Numbered from the stretch's first letter, positions 53,462 through 62,834 are shown. The stretch: 64,000 bases of DNA from Amphritea sp. (GCF_016744155.1 NZ_JADGEW010000004.1:121276-185275), one strand, 5' to 3'. The notes: generated by a model not told the origin, from the letters alone. A program made the numbers and translations.

Positions 53462-54619
53462 ATGTTGCCGGACCATATTTCTCCTGAAAAGTGGGCGCGT
53501 TTTAAAAAAGCCGCTGAACAGTATCAGACCCCATTTTTGTTGATTGATCTGCCGACGGTTGCAGAAAAATATCAAGAGTTGCGCAAAGGTTTTGATTTCG
53601 CTTCTGTTTACTATGCGGTTAAGGCAAATCCTCATGCGCATATCTTGAAGCTTTTGGCAGAACTAGGTTCGAGTTTTGATATTGCATCCGTCTACGAACT
53701 GGACCAGGTTCTGGCTCACAATGTTGAGCCTGAGCGGATGAGCTACGGAAATACAATCAAGAAGCGAGATGATATTCGCTACTTCTATGGGAAAGGGGTG
53801 CGGTTGTTTGCCACAGATTCCGAGCCGGATCTGCGAAATATTGCCGAGTATGCGCCGGGTTCGCGAATCTATATTCGCATCCTCACGGAAGGCTCCGAAG
53901 GGGCTGACTGGCCACTGTCTCGTAAGTTTGGTTGTAATCCTGAAATGGCGGTTGAATTAGCGGTGTTGGCTAAGAAACTGGGGCTTGAGCCCTACGGTAT
54001 CTCTTTTCATGTAGGTTCTCAGCAACGCCATATTGATGTTTGGGATGCCGCCATCGCTAAGGTTAAAGTGATATTTGATCGGCTACGGGAAGAGCACGCA
54101 ATCCACCTGCGTATGATCAATATGGGGGGCGGCTTTCCGGCTCAGTATCTAACCAAAGCTAATGAGTTTTCGGTTTACTGTCAGGAGATTATCCGTTTTC
54201 TGAAAGAGGATTTTGGTGATAACCCACCTGATATTATTCTTGAACCGGGTCGTTCTCTGGTCGGTGATAGTGGCCTGATGGTGAGCGAAGTGGTATTGAT
54301 ATCGCGCAAGTCAGCGACCTCTCTGAATCGTTGGGTGTTTAGCGATGTTGGCCTGTTTAACGGCCTGATTGAAACTCTGGGTGAAGCGATTAAGTATCCT
54401 TTGCTGACCGAACGTGACGGCGAAACAGAAGAGGTGGTGTTAGCGGGTCCGACTTGTGATGGCATGGATATCATGTATGAAGATTATAAGTATGAGCTAC
54501 CACTCTCACTAGAGATTGGTGATCGTCTCTACTGGTTTTCAACCGGTGCTTATACGACCAGTTATAGCTCTATCGAGTTTAATGGTTTTCCTCCGTTGAA
54601 GTCGTATGTTCTCGATTAA
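53462..54619 (+). CDS. fold type III PLP-dependent decarboxylase (ornithine/lysine decarboxylase family)
   Basis: A 385-residue alanine-racemase-fold decarboxylase. The PLP lysine is K54 in YYAVKANPH, the HVGSQ and GGGFP motifs are at about 184 and 221, and the phosphate-binding EPGRSLVG follows. The catalytic Cys-Asp pair from the other subunit is in GPTCDGMD (about residue 332). It removes CO2 from ornithine and/or lysine to give putrescine or cadaverine. Length matches bacterial ODC/LDC-type enzymes. The preferred substrate is not determinable. It is monocistronic with a terminator. Confidence 0.9.
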   Translation: MLPDHISPEKWARFKKAAEQYQTPFLLIDLPTVAEKYQELRKGFDFASVYYAVKANPHAHILKLLAELGSSFDIASVYELDQVLAHNVEPERMSYGNTIKKRDDIRYFYGKGVRLFATDSEPDLRNIAEYAPGSRIYIRILTEGSEGADWPLSRKFGCNPEMAVELAVLAKKLGLEPYGISFHVGSQQRHIDVWDAAIAKVKVIFDRLREEHAIHLRMINMGGGFPAQYLTKANEFSVYCQEIIRFLKEDFGDNPPDIILEPGRSLVGDSGLMVSEVVLISRKSATSLNRWVFSDVGLFNGLIETLGEAIKYPLLTERDGETEEVVLAGPTCDGMDIMYEDYKYELPLSLEIGDRLYWFSTGAYTTSYSSIEFNGFPPLKSYVLD

Positions 54620-54638
54620 TTAACGCTCTTCGGAACAA

Positions 54639-54665
54639 GAAACCCGCTCCGGCGGGTTTCTTTTT
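54639..54665 (+). terminator. Rho-independent terminator after the decarboxylase gene
   Basis: The stem GAAACCCGC-TCCG-GCGGGTTTC is followed by a T run. Confidence 0.92.
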
Positions 54666-54772
54666 GTCTGATATATTGATTTAACTCCACAGAATGAGAA
54701 CCCAGCCTTCAGTACCATGGCTTTGCTATGTTATAAGTTAGGCATATTACTTATCTGCTCGTGGAGTTGTAA

Positions 54773-55678
54773 ATGAAAAACGCCAACGTTCTTCAAGCCC
54801 GAATTGATGCGCTGCTCAATGTCTTGCCTGAAGATGTGCTGATCTTAAGCCAGCAAGGCTCAATTATTTTTTCAACCCATAGTGATTCCGCTATCCCCTG
54901 GGGAAGCAGTGAAGAGCTGATAGGCAAAACAATGGGCGATCTGTTTCCAGAGCCTCTGGAACTAGCCCTTCAGGGGATGGTCGATCAGTGTCTAAGTCTG
55001 AATCGATTGGTGGTTAAAGAGCTACTGTTTGATCCTCAGGAAATTCCTTACTTTAAAACTCAGGGGATGGAAAAATCCTGCTGGGTTGAAGTTCGTATGG
55101 CCCCTTCAGCAGGCTCTGAGCCTAGCGTAGTGTGCCGAATAGATGATGTTAGTGAACGAAAAATGTCGCAGCAGGATAGGTCTCCGACCCAAAGAGACCT
55201 GCTCACAGGGATGTACAATCGCCGAGCGTTGATGCCTGTGCTATCACAATCGATCGCCCAGGCGCTTAGGTATGACTGGATCTGTAGTCTGATGCTGATC
55301 AATGTTGATAGCCTGAGGCTGATCAACGATGAAAAAGGCTGGGATGTCGGTGATCAGATTCTCAAGCGTCTGGCTGAATCCCTTAATAGCCTGAAACGCA
55401 CCGCTGATTTTCTGGCACGGGTCGGCGATGATGGCTTTGCCATCCTGTTACCTGAAACCAATGCGGAACAAGGTATTTTGGCGGCAGAGCGGGTTCGCAA
55501 TATGGTAGCTGATCTGTCAGCGCCTCACTCCGGCACTGAGGTTCGTTTCACGGTCAGCATTGGGGTGGCGACACTCATAGGTGAGGACGACAGTGCTGAG
55601 TCTATGTACAGCCGTGCTGAAGGGGGCTTACAGCAGTCTAAGCAGCAGGGCGGTAACCGAATTAGTGGTAGTGAATAA
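54773..55678 (+). CDS. PAS-GGDEF protein with a degenerate active-site motif
   Basis: A 301-residue cytosolic protein. An N-terminal PAS-like region (about 10-130) precedes a GGDEF domain (about 135-301), recognised by DLLTGMYNRRALMP and the C-terminal SIGVATL and QSKQQGGNR blocks. The signature itself reads GDDGF (in RVGDDGF, about residues 216-222) instead of GGDEF, so the catalytic acidic residue and glycine turn are altered. It is probably an inactive cyclase that binds nucleotide or a partner. It is monocistronic. Confidence 0.85.
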   Translation: MKNANVLQARIDALLNVLPEDVLILSQQGSIIFSTHSDSAIPWGSSEELIGKTMGDLFPEPLELALQGMVDQCLSLNRLVVKELLFDPQEIPYFKTQGMEKSCWVEVRMAPSAGSEPSVVCRIDDVSERKMSQQDRSPTQRDLLTGMYNRRALMPVLSQSIAQALRYDWICSLMLINVDSLRLINDEKGWDVGDQILKRLAESLNSLKRTADFLARVGDDGFAILLPETNAEQGILAAERVRNMVADLSAPHSGTEVRFTVSIGVATLIGEDDSAESMYSRAEGGLQQSKQQGGNRISGSE

Positions 55679-55761
55679 TGCAGGGGTAAAGACGCAGGAT
55701 TTTTTCTTTCCATCGAGCTGTGCGGGTAACGTATAGCTCAATCCTCACCCCACTCTGACAG

Positions 55762-56955
55762 TTAGAAACGTTGCTTTACTTTGAGAGCAATTGCGCCAAC
55801 TGCCAGAAAAGCAACACCAATGAGGACCAGAGTCACCGGCCAACCTAATGAGTTTGCAAAATGTTCTTCTGAGAAATAGACAATGAAGCTGAGCATCGCA
55901 ACGACAGTGGTTAACAACAGCGCCCGACTTTGCAGTAGTACACAGATATAGAGACCCGCTGCGGTGACTGCGAGATAAATGAGTTCTATATAACTGTTTT
56001 GCACCAGATCGAACAAACCGCCATAGGCCATGATCGAGCCCAGAAAATAACCTAGAGCTATCAGACGGGGATAACGTCCCGCTTTATGCATACCGTATGA
56101 GGTCAGGATAATACACAGACCTGTAATCAGACTTGCCCAATTGGGCGATGTGAAGAACGATATACGGTCGAATAAACCGCTGTTGAGCCAGCAAACTCCG
56201 ATTAACAACGCAGGTTCTGAGAGTACTGAGTGGGGTGTTTTTTCCAGGGCTGTACCCACCAGAAATACCGAAGCTCCCAGCACAATGGCAATATAAGCGA
56301 TGGGGACGCCAAGCATCTCTAACCCCACTTCTAAAAAGCTATAGATAAAAAAGAGCCCGGTGAATAGCAGTGCCGTTTGCCGATATTTACCGAATAATGC
56401 CCCCTGATGCAGGGCCATTACCGCACACACAAAGAGCACCGCTTCACGCCAGCTGTCGCCCCGTGGGTAAAGTTCGTGAATCAGCACAAACCAGCCGCCG
56501 GTCATCATAAAGACAGAGGCTAGCGTGAGTGGCAAAATCAGTTTGGGGAATTTGTTCTCATGTAGAGCGCAGATGAGAACAATAAGAAGAATATAGCCAA
56601 CTCCCAGGGTGATAAGAACCCTCATCAGGCTCCCCATGCTATCCCAGAACATACCGATATAGGTGCTGATGCCCGCCAGAATAAAAATTGCACCGAGGTA
56701 GGCAAAAAGCGTTCTGGCAATATCGCCTTTGCTACGTTTGTCAGTCTCAGAGCTTGCAGAGTCCTGGGTATTAAAGGCGGTTTCTATATCAGAGGGGGTA
56801 ATGTTGTAAGTATTCATCAATTGAGCAATATACTTCAATGCACCGGCTTTATCCGTCACACTGGATATGCCAAGGATGCCGGCCAGCAGTGGCCATCCCC
56901 AAATACCCCCACCAAGCAGCACAATAACGACGATAACGACCAGTAGTGCGCTCAT
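55762..56955 (-). CDS. DUF2157-like multi-pass membrane protein
   Basis: A 397-residue integral membrane protein with about 12 helices and an early cytoplasmic region, resembling DUF2157 proteins. Function is unknown. The ATG at 56955 overlaps the stop of the upstream gene in ATGA, so the two are translationally coupled and likely form a complex. No ligand-binding motif is visible. Confidence 0.65.
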   Translation of the reverse strand: MSALLVVIVVIVLLGGGIWGWPLLAGILGISSVTDKAGALKYIAQLMNTYNITPSDIETAFNTQDSASSETDKRSKGDIARTLFAYLGAIFILAGISTYIGMFWDSMGSLMRVLITLGVGYILLIVLICALHENKFPKLILPLTLASVFMMTGGWFVLIHELYPRGDSWREAVLFVCAVMALHQGALFGKYRQTALLFTGLFFIYSFLEVGLEMLGVPIAYIAIVLGASVFLVGTALEKTPHSVLSEPALLIGVCWLNSGLFDRISFFTSPNWASLITGLCIILTSYGMHKAGRYPRLIALGYFLGSIMAYGGLFDLVQNSYIELIYLAVTAAGLYICVLLQSRALLLTTVVAMLSFIVYFSEEHFANSLGWPVTLVLIGVAFLAVGAIALKVKQRF

Positions 56956-57551
56956 GGTGACACTACCCAACCGATAAAGTGAGTGTTGCCCCGGTAGTAT
57001 CGTCCAACGGTATCAGGTAGACGAATGCTTCGCCCACTTTTGGTCAGTACTGCATCATGACGATAACGAGAGGAATAAAACAGGCCGCCGAAAGCATTAC
57101 CTGAATAGCGATTACCGACGCTAAACTGATAACCATCAGGTGCAATACTGGAAGAGTCGACCAATATCCCTTCCAGATCTGGAACGTCAACTGTAGTGGC
57201 TTTAGCTGTATCAGCTGTCGTCGCTGGGTTTGTTCCAGAGTGAATAGTCCCGGATGGTAATATAAAGCCGATCTCTTGCACCGCCCCGGTTTTTACATGG
57301 TAACGCCATATGCGGGGTTTCTGGTTACTTTGCAGGTTTCCCTGGTCGATCACTTGAACCGATCGGTTAATGACAGATATCTGAACACCATTTTTGTGGT
57401 TGTAATACTCAGTCGCGAAAAGTAGGTCATTCTGAGGTGAGGCAACCAGAAGGTTGGGTATCCCGGAGACTAGCAGGAATAGCATAACCAGTAATAGTGG
57501 CAAACCCAGACCAAAAGCGATGGTGGGGTTCTCACGAAGGAATGTCTTCAT
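56952..57551 (-). CDS. hypothetical membrane-anchored protein coupled to the DUF2157-like gene
   Basis: A 199-residue protein with one N-terminal membrane helix (about residues 12-34) and a large exported or periplasmic domain rich in Tyr, Gly and Asn. In other genomes DUF2157 genes are often followed by GDYXXLXY-type proteins, but that motif is not seen here. ATG 57551 is preferred over the TTG two codons earlier. The 4-bp overlap with the next gene supports shared function. No family is recognised. Confidence 0.6.
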   Translation of the reverse strand: MKTFLRENPTIAFGLGLPLLLVMLFLLVSGIPNLLVASPQNDLLFATEYYNHKNGVQISVINRSVQVIDQGNLQSNQKPRIWRYHVKTGAVQEIGFILPSGTIHSGTNPATTADTAKATTVDVPDLEGILVDSSSIAPDGYQFSVGNRYSGNAFGGLFYSSRYRHDAVLTKSGRSIRLPDTVGRYYRGNTHFIGWVVSP

Positions 57552-57946
57552 ACCCAATGTCTCGTTATTAAGTGAGGTAGATGCATAGCGTAATGTAAAA
57601 AGGTGCGGTTAGTATATCAGTACAATAGCTCTGCATTTTAAAGATTTCACGCCGCTGCAGCGATCATCTTAGGTCTGTGAAGTGGGGCCAAGGTTCTCGG
57701 TTAGTGCGCTGATAAGATTGAAGCCTATTGCTAATTATCAACTTTGTCTTTTTATTGATGAACAAACATAGACCCATATAGTTTCTGAGTAGAACCTGAT
57801 ACCTATATTTCTGACATGGCTCATTGTCGGGCCTGACGCTTAGATCATGTAATAGATGATTGACTGCGGAGTCATCATCAATAAAACCAGGCATACATTA
57901 AAAGTAGGTCTGCATCTGGCTCGACTCAACCTAGACAGTGATTATG

Positions 57947-58801
57947 TTAGCTATTGTTAAATAAGGGGCTTTCTTCAATTGTTTGTGCCAATCGTCGGGT
58001 TGCTTCATTTACTCTGGGTGCAGTAAACATTGCGACCTCTGTTTCCTCAAGAGTGGGTAGTTCCTGCTCTATTACCACCAGATCATCCTCAAGAGTATGG
58101 CGTGGAATAATGGCAACACCGATACCGGCCCGTACAGCCGCCAGAACACCGGCTCGACTCTGGCTGGTGAAGGCGATGCGGTATGGTCTGGCTGATTGCT
58201 CTAAGGCCTTACGGGCATAGTTTCTGTGATAGCAGCCCTCATCAAATACTGCCAGTGGCAAAACTGCTTGCTGATGGACGTTATGGTCTTTAGCGCGAAT
58301 CCACACCAATTCATCACGCCGAAGTCGCAAGCCTCCCCCGGAGTTTGCGGGCATCTCTACCAGCGCGATATCAATCTTTCCCTGTTCCAGCATATCGGTC
58401 AGATGATACGGGCGGTGATCGCAGAACACCTCCAGCTGTGCTTCGGGATAGCTCAGAATAAAGGCTTTAAGCAGGGGTGTCAGGGTCCGGCTTGCATATT
58501 GATCGTGGGTGCCGAGGCGTACTTGCCCGGCAATATCAATGTTCTGAAATGAACCAACAATCTGGTCATGCAAATTAAGCAGTTGTTGGGCGTGGTGTTT
58601 TAGTTGAATACCTGTGGCTGTCAGTCTGACTCCGTGCTGACCTCTTTCCATGAGTGGATTGGCAACCAGATCTTCTAGTCGGTTTAACTGCATGCTGATT
58701 GTCGAAGGAGCTTTATTTAGCCGATTTGCAGCGACAGTGAGGTTAAGTGTTCCAGCAACGACCATAAAGGTTCGTAACAGGGCAATTGGCAAATCTCGCA
58801 T
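57947..58801 (-). CDS. LysR-family transcriptional regulator
   Basis: A 284-residue regulator. The N-terminal winged helix spans residues 5-63 (LLRTFMVVAGTLNLTVAANR, then the recognition helix APSTISMQLNRLE), and a periplasmic-binding-like effector domain follows. It is divergent from an MFS transporter gene with 146 bp between starts, the classic layout of a regulator and its target. The effector is unknown. Confidence 0.88.
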   Translation of the reverse strand: MRDLPIALLRTFMVVAGTLNLTVAANRLNKAPSTISMQLNRLEDLVANPLMERGQHGVRLTATGIQLKHHAQQLLNLHDQIVGSFQNIDIAGQVRLGTHDQYASRTLTPLLKAFILSYPEAQLEVFCDHRPYHLTDMLEQGKIDIALVEMPANSGGGLRLRRDELVWIRAKDHNVHQQAVLPLAVFDEGCYHRNYARKALEQSARPYRIAFTSQSRAGVLAAVRAGIGVAIIPRHTLEDDLVVIEQELPTLEETEVAMFTAPRVNEATRRLAQTIEESPLFNNS

Positions 58802-58828
58802 ATGTCAGAATTCACTAATGTTGAATGT

Positions 58829-58848
58829 ATCGATCAATATTTATCGAT
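58829..58848. promoter_or_regulatory. candidate LysR-type operator, lysR/MFS intergenic
   Basis: ATCGAT repeats itself 8 bp apart (ATCGAT-CAATATTT-ATCGAT); as ATCGAT is self-complementary this is both a direct and an inverted repeat. It includes a T-N11-A spacing and lies 28 bp from the LysR ATG. Confidence 0.5.
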
Positions 58849-58947
58849 TTACCGAATAAAGGCAAGTGCCTAGGATAGACGCCCGAGGTTTAGATCGGTC
58901 TTTATTAAGTTATGAAACAACGGCGTCACCGTTATGGAGAGTGTTTG

Positions 58948-60159
58948 ATGAGAATGACAACTACCTTTGGAGCTAACCAGATAATTAGCCACGGTTTCGG
59001 CGTATTTCTGTTTGCGGCACTGGTACCGATGATGCAGGAGTCGATCGAAATCAGCCATTGGTATCTGGCAACGATAGGTGCGATGACCCAGTTATCTTAT
59101 CTGGGTGGGGCGATGCTACTAGGTTTGATCGGACATCGTATTGATTCTGGCCGATTGGTACTGATAACCGGTTCAGTCACCAGTGTGTTGTTGTTCGTCA
59201 TGGCGAGCCTGGATGATCCTCTGCTGGTGTTGCTGGTGCTGACCGGTATGGCCGCAAGTGCTGCGATCAGTTGGGGCGCTATAGTAGAATTAATTACCCG
59301 CTATGCGCGCTCAGAATTGTGTTCGACCTGTTTATCCAGTGCTTCTAGTGGCACCGCCTGGGGCTATGGTTTGAACGGTTTGCTTATATTGATGGTAGTG
59401 CCGTTGCTGGGCTGGCGTAGCAGTTGGGTACTGGCTGGTATGCTTGGGACGTTCACCGTTATCCTGACTTTATTTCTATTAAAAAATCTTAAACAACGTG
59501 CGGCCACTAAATCAGCCGAAGCCTCTGTAGCCCTGCCTGCAGGGCAACTGTTTCGTATTATCTTACGGGAGCGTGCGGCGTTTTTCGCTTGCCTGATCTG
59601 CTTTATGGTGGGTTTTGCAACGATGCCTTTCTCTACTTGGCTAAATACCTATCTGGCGGAATTAATGCTGCCGCCTGCACTGGGTGGTTATACCTGGACG
59701 GTGTCAGGGGTTACCGGTATGGCGGCTGGCTTTCTGTCGGGTAAGCTGGCTGATAGCAAAGGACATGGTATGGCTTTGTTGATCGTATTTGGCGGTTTTG
59801 CCCTGGGCCAGCTCGCATTCGTTTATGATCCTGCTTCATTTGCGGTGTTTGCAGGGTTTGGCTATGGCCTTATGTATTTTCCTATGTGGGGAATTATTGC
59901 CGGTTGGGTTAATCAGCATTACTCTTCTACGGCTACGATGCAGATAAATGGTATCGGCATGGTCACCTTTGGTTTGGGAGGTGCATTGGGTAATCTTATG
60001 GCGGGATTCATTCGGGATTTCAGTGGTAGCCTGGCAGGGATCTATTGGATCATCACTATTGATGCACTGTTATTGGTAGTACTCGCTGTATATATTTATC
60101 TGACCGAGCGGCAGATAGAAGAACCACAATTGGATACCTTTGGTTCAGCGGTACCTTAA
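58948..60159 (+). CDS. MFS transporter, YbfB/YjiJ-like
   Basis: A 403-residue transporter with 12 predicted helices. The early GFGVFLFAALVPMMQ segment and the R-rich loop GLIGHRIDSGRLVL fit the MFS_4 (YbfB/YjiJ) group, whose substrates are mostly unknown. ATG 58948 with GGAG eight bases upstream is chosen over the earlier ATG at 58912. It is divergent from the LysR regulator that probably controls it. Confidence 0.83.
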   Translation: MRMTTTFGANQIISHGFGVFLFAALVPMMQESIEISHWYLATIGAMTQLSYLGGAMLLGLIGHRIDSGRLVLITGSVTSVLLFVMASLDDPLLVLLVLTGMAASAAISWGAIVELITRYARSELCSTCLSSASSGTAWGYGLNGLLILMVVPLLGWRSSWVLAGMLGTFTVILTLFLLKNLKQRAATKSAEASVALPAGQLFRIILRERAAFFACLICFMVGFATMPFSTWLNTYLAELMLPPALGGYTWTVSGVTGMAAGFLSGKLADSKGHGMALLIVFGGFALGQLAFVYDPASFAVFAGFGYGLMYFPMWGIIAGWVNQHYSSTATMQINGIGMVTFGLGGALGNLMAGFIRDFSGSLAGIYWIITIDALLLVVLAVYIYLTERQIEEPQLDTFGSAVP

Positions 60160-60228
60160 AGACAAGATTAAAAGGGGGCGAATTATGCCAGTTGATATTC
60201 AGCCCGAGTGCTTTTCGTTTCGTTTTGG

Positions 60229-60492
60229 TTAGGCCTGATGAAACAATACGATGTGCTCGCGTAAATAGTAGATTAGCTCTACATCTTCATTTTCTTCAGA
60301 TTAAAGGTCCTATTGCTGTATCCATTTCATACCTCGTGAAGCAAGGTAAGGGGCAGGCCGGTAACCGGGCTTGTCACTCAGAAAGTGAAAATTAAGCTCT
60401 GATGTTTTGAAGGTAAATGCCGGTTTATCTGTATTCTCCCAGCCGCCAATGGTAAACACCTTTCCTCCGACGTTTCCAAACGTGGGCGCCAC
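60229..60492 (-). pseudogene. MmcQ/YjbR-family DNA-binding protein remnant
   Basis: On the minus strand a frame reads GGKVFTIGGWENTDKPAF, then PGYRPAPYLASRGMKWIQQ, which is the conserved core of MmcQ/YjbR (DUF419) proteins. The N-terminus upstream of 60492 lacks the family's start region, and a TAG follows WIQQ at about 60310. After that stop the same strand continues with SEENEDVELIYYLREH-like residues that resemble the family's C-terminal helix, ending at TAA 60229. The gene is therefore broken at both ends. Confidence 0.65.
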
Positions 60493-60564
60493 CCCATTGT
60501 GTAATGTATGAAGTCGCTGTCAGACTGCTGGATTTAATCTAATCAGTTTCTTAGTTTTCACAGA

Positions 60565-61020
60565 TTACCGCAGGTAATTGAATTTAATTAATTTTAATAA
60601 AATATGAACGTCCATGTGGCTACCAAACTGATTAGTCACCCAGTACTCTATTTTATAGAGATAGATATAGAGCTTATGTGAACCATCGGGTGTATGTAGC
60701 CAAAAAAGTAGGCATAGGTTCATTAAAAGTGTAATAAAAAACAGGATACGAAAACTGACCTTTTTCGTTTTATGGCGCAGCTTTTGTTGCCCGAGTATTG
60801 AACCAGGCCAACCGCCCAATAATGCAGAGAGATGTAAAGTATTCTCAGGCACCCGCCACATCCCATTCTTTGCTGCCTTTTTATCTTTTGCATATAGGTA
60901 GTATGAAATAACACTAGCAAGTAAATAGATTAAACCTAAGAGAGCTGGTGTATACCCAAGCCAGTATGAGTAACTTAAACCTGCCAATAACAATGCAATG
61001 GGTAAATACCAGATTTTCAT
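60565..61020 (-). CDS. DUF1294 family membrane protein
   Basis: A 151-residue membrane protein. The DUF1294 core is clear: YYLYAKDKKAAKNGMWRVPE and LHLSALLGGWPGSILGQQ, then HKTKKVSFR. The N-terminal cold-shock domain often fused in the family is absent. After the last helix there is an extra tail of about 40 residues that is not typical of the family, possibly a shifted C-terminus. Function is unknown. Confidence 0.82.
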   Translation of the reverse strand: MKIWYLPIALLLAGLSYSYWLGYTPALLGLIYLLASVISYYLYAKDKKAAKNGMWRVPENTLHLSALLGGWPGSILGQQKLRHKTKKVSFRILFFITLLMNLCLLFWLHTPDGSHKLYIYLYKIEYWVTNQFGSHMDVHILLKLIKFNYLR

Positions 61021-61124
61021 TGTTCACTCCTATTGATTTAGCGAACATAGGCAACATGGGATATCGACAGCGGAGGCGCAATCGGAGCTTTAATACTTCC
61101 GAATGCTTACCCTGCTAGCTGTAA

Positions 61125-61295
61125 TCAGTCATTTTTATTAATTGTTATCTCAAGAGATTTGCTATTACCCGCAAACCACTTCTGCACATACAAAGAACCC
61201 ACGATAGGAGCGGTTCCTTCATCAGGGACTTCCTTATAGCGAACACTGTTTTTGGTTTCTTTTTCGTATTCAAACTTTACTACTTTCTTAGACAT
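61125..61295 (-). CDS. small conserved-looking protein of 56 residues
   Basis: The frame starts at ATG 61295 and ends at TGA 61125. It encodes a basic beta-rich peptide beginning MSKKVVKFEYEKETKN and continuing with VGSLYVQKWFAGNSKSL, which resembles a widespread family of small uncharacterised proteins. A GGTGA site is seven bases before the ATG. It lies between hisC and the DUF1294 gene on the same strand. No function is known to me. Confidence 0.7.
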   Translation of the reverse strand: MSKKVVKFEYEKETKNSVRYKEVPDEGTAPIVGSLYVQKWFAGNSKSLEITINKND

Positions 61296-61354
61296 AAATT
61301 TTCACCACTAAATTAGGCCGTGCTTTTACTTAATACCGGTTTTTAGAAGAGCAA

Positions 61355-61378
61355 TAAAAAGCAGCCTCAGAGGCTGCA
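61355..61378 (-). terminator. Rho-independent terminator after hisC
   Basis: On the minus strand GCAGCCTC-T-GAGGCTGC is followed by a T run (TTTTTA). Confidence 0.85.
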
Positions 61379-61402
61379 CTTTATTATCAGGAGGACACAG
61401 AA

Positions 61403-62464
61403 TCAGATCTGTGAATGCTGTTTCAGTGTTTCAATCAAGGTGTTCATCTCCTCGGGGGTACCGATGGTGATCCGCAGGTGGTTCTCGATGCCTGGTTTAC
61501 CGAAGTGACGCACTAGTAAGTTGTTGCTGCGCAGATAACTCATTAGTTCAGCACCACTCAGGGAGTTGTGGCGGGTGAAAACAAAGTTGGTTTTCGAGGG
61601 CACAACCTCAAAGCCCAGCTGTTCAAGTTGGCTGGTGGTCCACTCTCGGCAGTCGATGATCTTCTGAGTTGTTTCTTGGAAGTATTTGTCATCTTCCAGG
61701 GCAGCTACCGCACCGACAATAGCGATGCTATCCAGAGGATAAGAGTTGAATGAGTTTTTAACCCGTTCAAGGCCGGCAATCAAATCTTCATGGCCTAAAG
61801 CAAAGCCTATTCGCAGGCCTGCCAGGCTTCTGGATTTAGAGAAGGTCTGTATCACTAGTACATTGTCGTATGTGCGGGTTAGCTCGACTGCTGAACGTCC
61901 TCCAAAATCGATATAGGCTTCGTCAACAATGACAAGCGAGTCAGGGTTACTTTGTAATAGCCCCTCAATCTGATCAAGTGTGGTTAGCCGCCCGGTTGGT
62001 GCATTGGGATTTGCAAAGATAATACCGCCGTTTGGTTGGTCATAGTCAGCAAAATCGATTTCAAAATTATCATTAAGCGGAATCTGGCGGTAGTCGATAT
62101 CATACAGATGACAGTAAACATCGTAGAAGCTATAGGTGGTTTCCGGGAGCAGTAGGGGCTTGTCCTGACGGAAAAAAGCCATAAACGCTAGTGCCAGTAC
62201 TTCATCTGAACCGTTACCCACAAAGATGTTGCTGTAACCCAGTTGAAAATGATCAGCCAGTGCCTGTTTAAGCGCGGTAGCATCCGGATCACAATACAGT
62301 CGTAAGCGGTCTATAGAGTAACTATGGATCGCTTCTTCGACTCTGGGAGACGGAGGGTATGGGTTTTCGTTGGTATTTAGTTTGATCAGGTTTTCAACTT
62401 TGGGCTGTTCTCCCGGAACATAGGGGGTCAGCTGGTTGATTGCCGGGCTCCAGAATTTGCTCAT
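61403..62464 (-). CDS. hisC: histidinol-phosphate aminotransferase
   Basis: A 353-residue fold type I PLP aminotransferase that converts imidazole-acetol phosphate to histidinol phosphate. NLIKLNTNENPYPPSP near the N-terminus, VDEAYIDFGG, and the PLP lysine in QTFSKSRSLAGLRIG identify HisC. ATG 62464 is preferred over the TTG four codons earlier. No other his gene is near, as is common for a second HisC copy. Two sRNA-like units lie upstream. Aromatic or other aminotransferase activity is an alternative. Confidence 0.85.
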   Translation of the reverse strand: MSKFWSPAINQLTPYVPGEQPKVENLIKLNTNENPYPPSPRVEEAIHSYSIDRLRLYCDPDATALKQALADHFQLGYSNIFVGNGSDEVLALAFMAFFRQDKPLLLPETTYSFYDVYCHLYDIDYRQIPLNDNFEIDFADYDQPNGGIIFANPNAPTGRLTTLDQIEGLLQSNPDSLVIVDEAYIDFGGRSAVELTRTYDNVLVIQTFSKSRSLAGLRIGFALGHEDLIAGLERVKNSFNSYPLDSIAIVGAVAALEDDKYFQETTQKIIDCREWTTSQLEQLGFEVVPSKTNFVFTRHNSLSGAELMSYLRSNNLLVRHFGKPGIENHLRITIGTPEEMNTLIETLKQHSQI

Positions 62465-62581
62465 GATGGATCGCAAGTCGCTTTAATAAAGAGTTTGTAG
62501 GAAGTGAGCTGTGTTGCAGCACTGTTAAGCGCTAGCATATCAAATAGGGGGATGTTCTCGCTATATGCGATTGAGGCCTTA

Positions 62582-62668
62582 ATAAAAAACTGCCCGGTAG
62601 GAAGGGGTTCCACCGGGCAGTTATGTCGTATATAAAGCCTTGTAAAGACCCTACATAGTACGTTGATG
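62582..62668 (-). ncRNA. putative small RNA, copy A of a tandem pair
   Basis: On the minus strand a promoter-like TTGAAC (complement of 62699-62704) is followed after 18 bp by TCTAAA. A block with ATCAACG comes next, then a very stable terminator: stem AACTGCCCGGT with inner GGAA-CCCC-TTCC, followed by TTTTTTATT. The 35-bp terminator (62588-62622) is identical in copy B. The inferred RNA is about 85 nt. The 5' end is estimated, and no protein frame is present. Confidence 0.55.
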
Positions 62669-62767
62669 TAGGTATTTAGAGACAGCTGTTCAAAAAAAGT
62701 TCAATAAAAAGTAAGTTTTTGAAGTTTTTATGTAAAGTGCTGTTTCTTATGAGATTGTTGAGTTTAC

Positions 62768-62834
62768 AAAAAAAAACTGCCCGGTAGGAAGGGGTTCCAC
62801 CGGGCAGTTCTGGGTCTTTCATAATGCGTTGATG
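62768..62834 (-). ncRNA. putative small RNA, copy B of a tandem pair
   Basis: Same architecture as copy A 187 bp away. The promoter block (62827-62869) matches copy A's block (62661-62703) at most of 43 positions, with CTGAAC, 18 bp and TCTATA. The 35-bp terminator stem-loop (62775-62809) is identical and is followed by nine Ts. The inferred RNA is about 65-70 nt. The conserved promoter, conserved terminator and diverged middle suggest duplicated regulatory RNAs. Confidence 0.55.

Noticed and set aside
62588..62809. Two identical 35-bp repeats considered as the start of a CRISPR array
   Set aside because: Only two copies exist, they are 187 bp apart, they are perfect terminator hairpins with T runs, and no cas gene is present.
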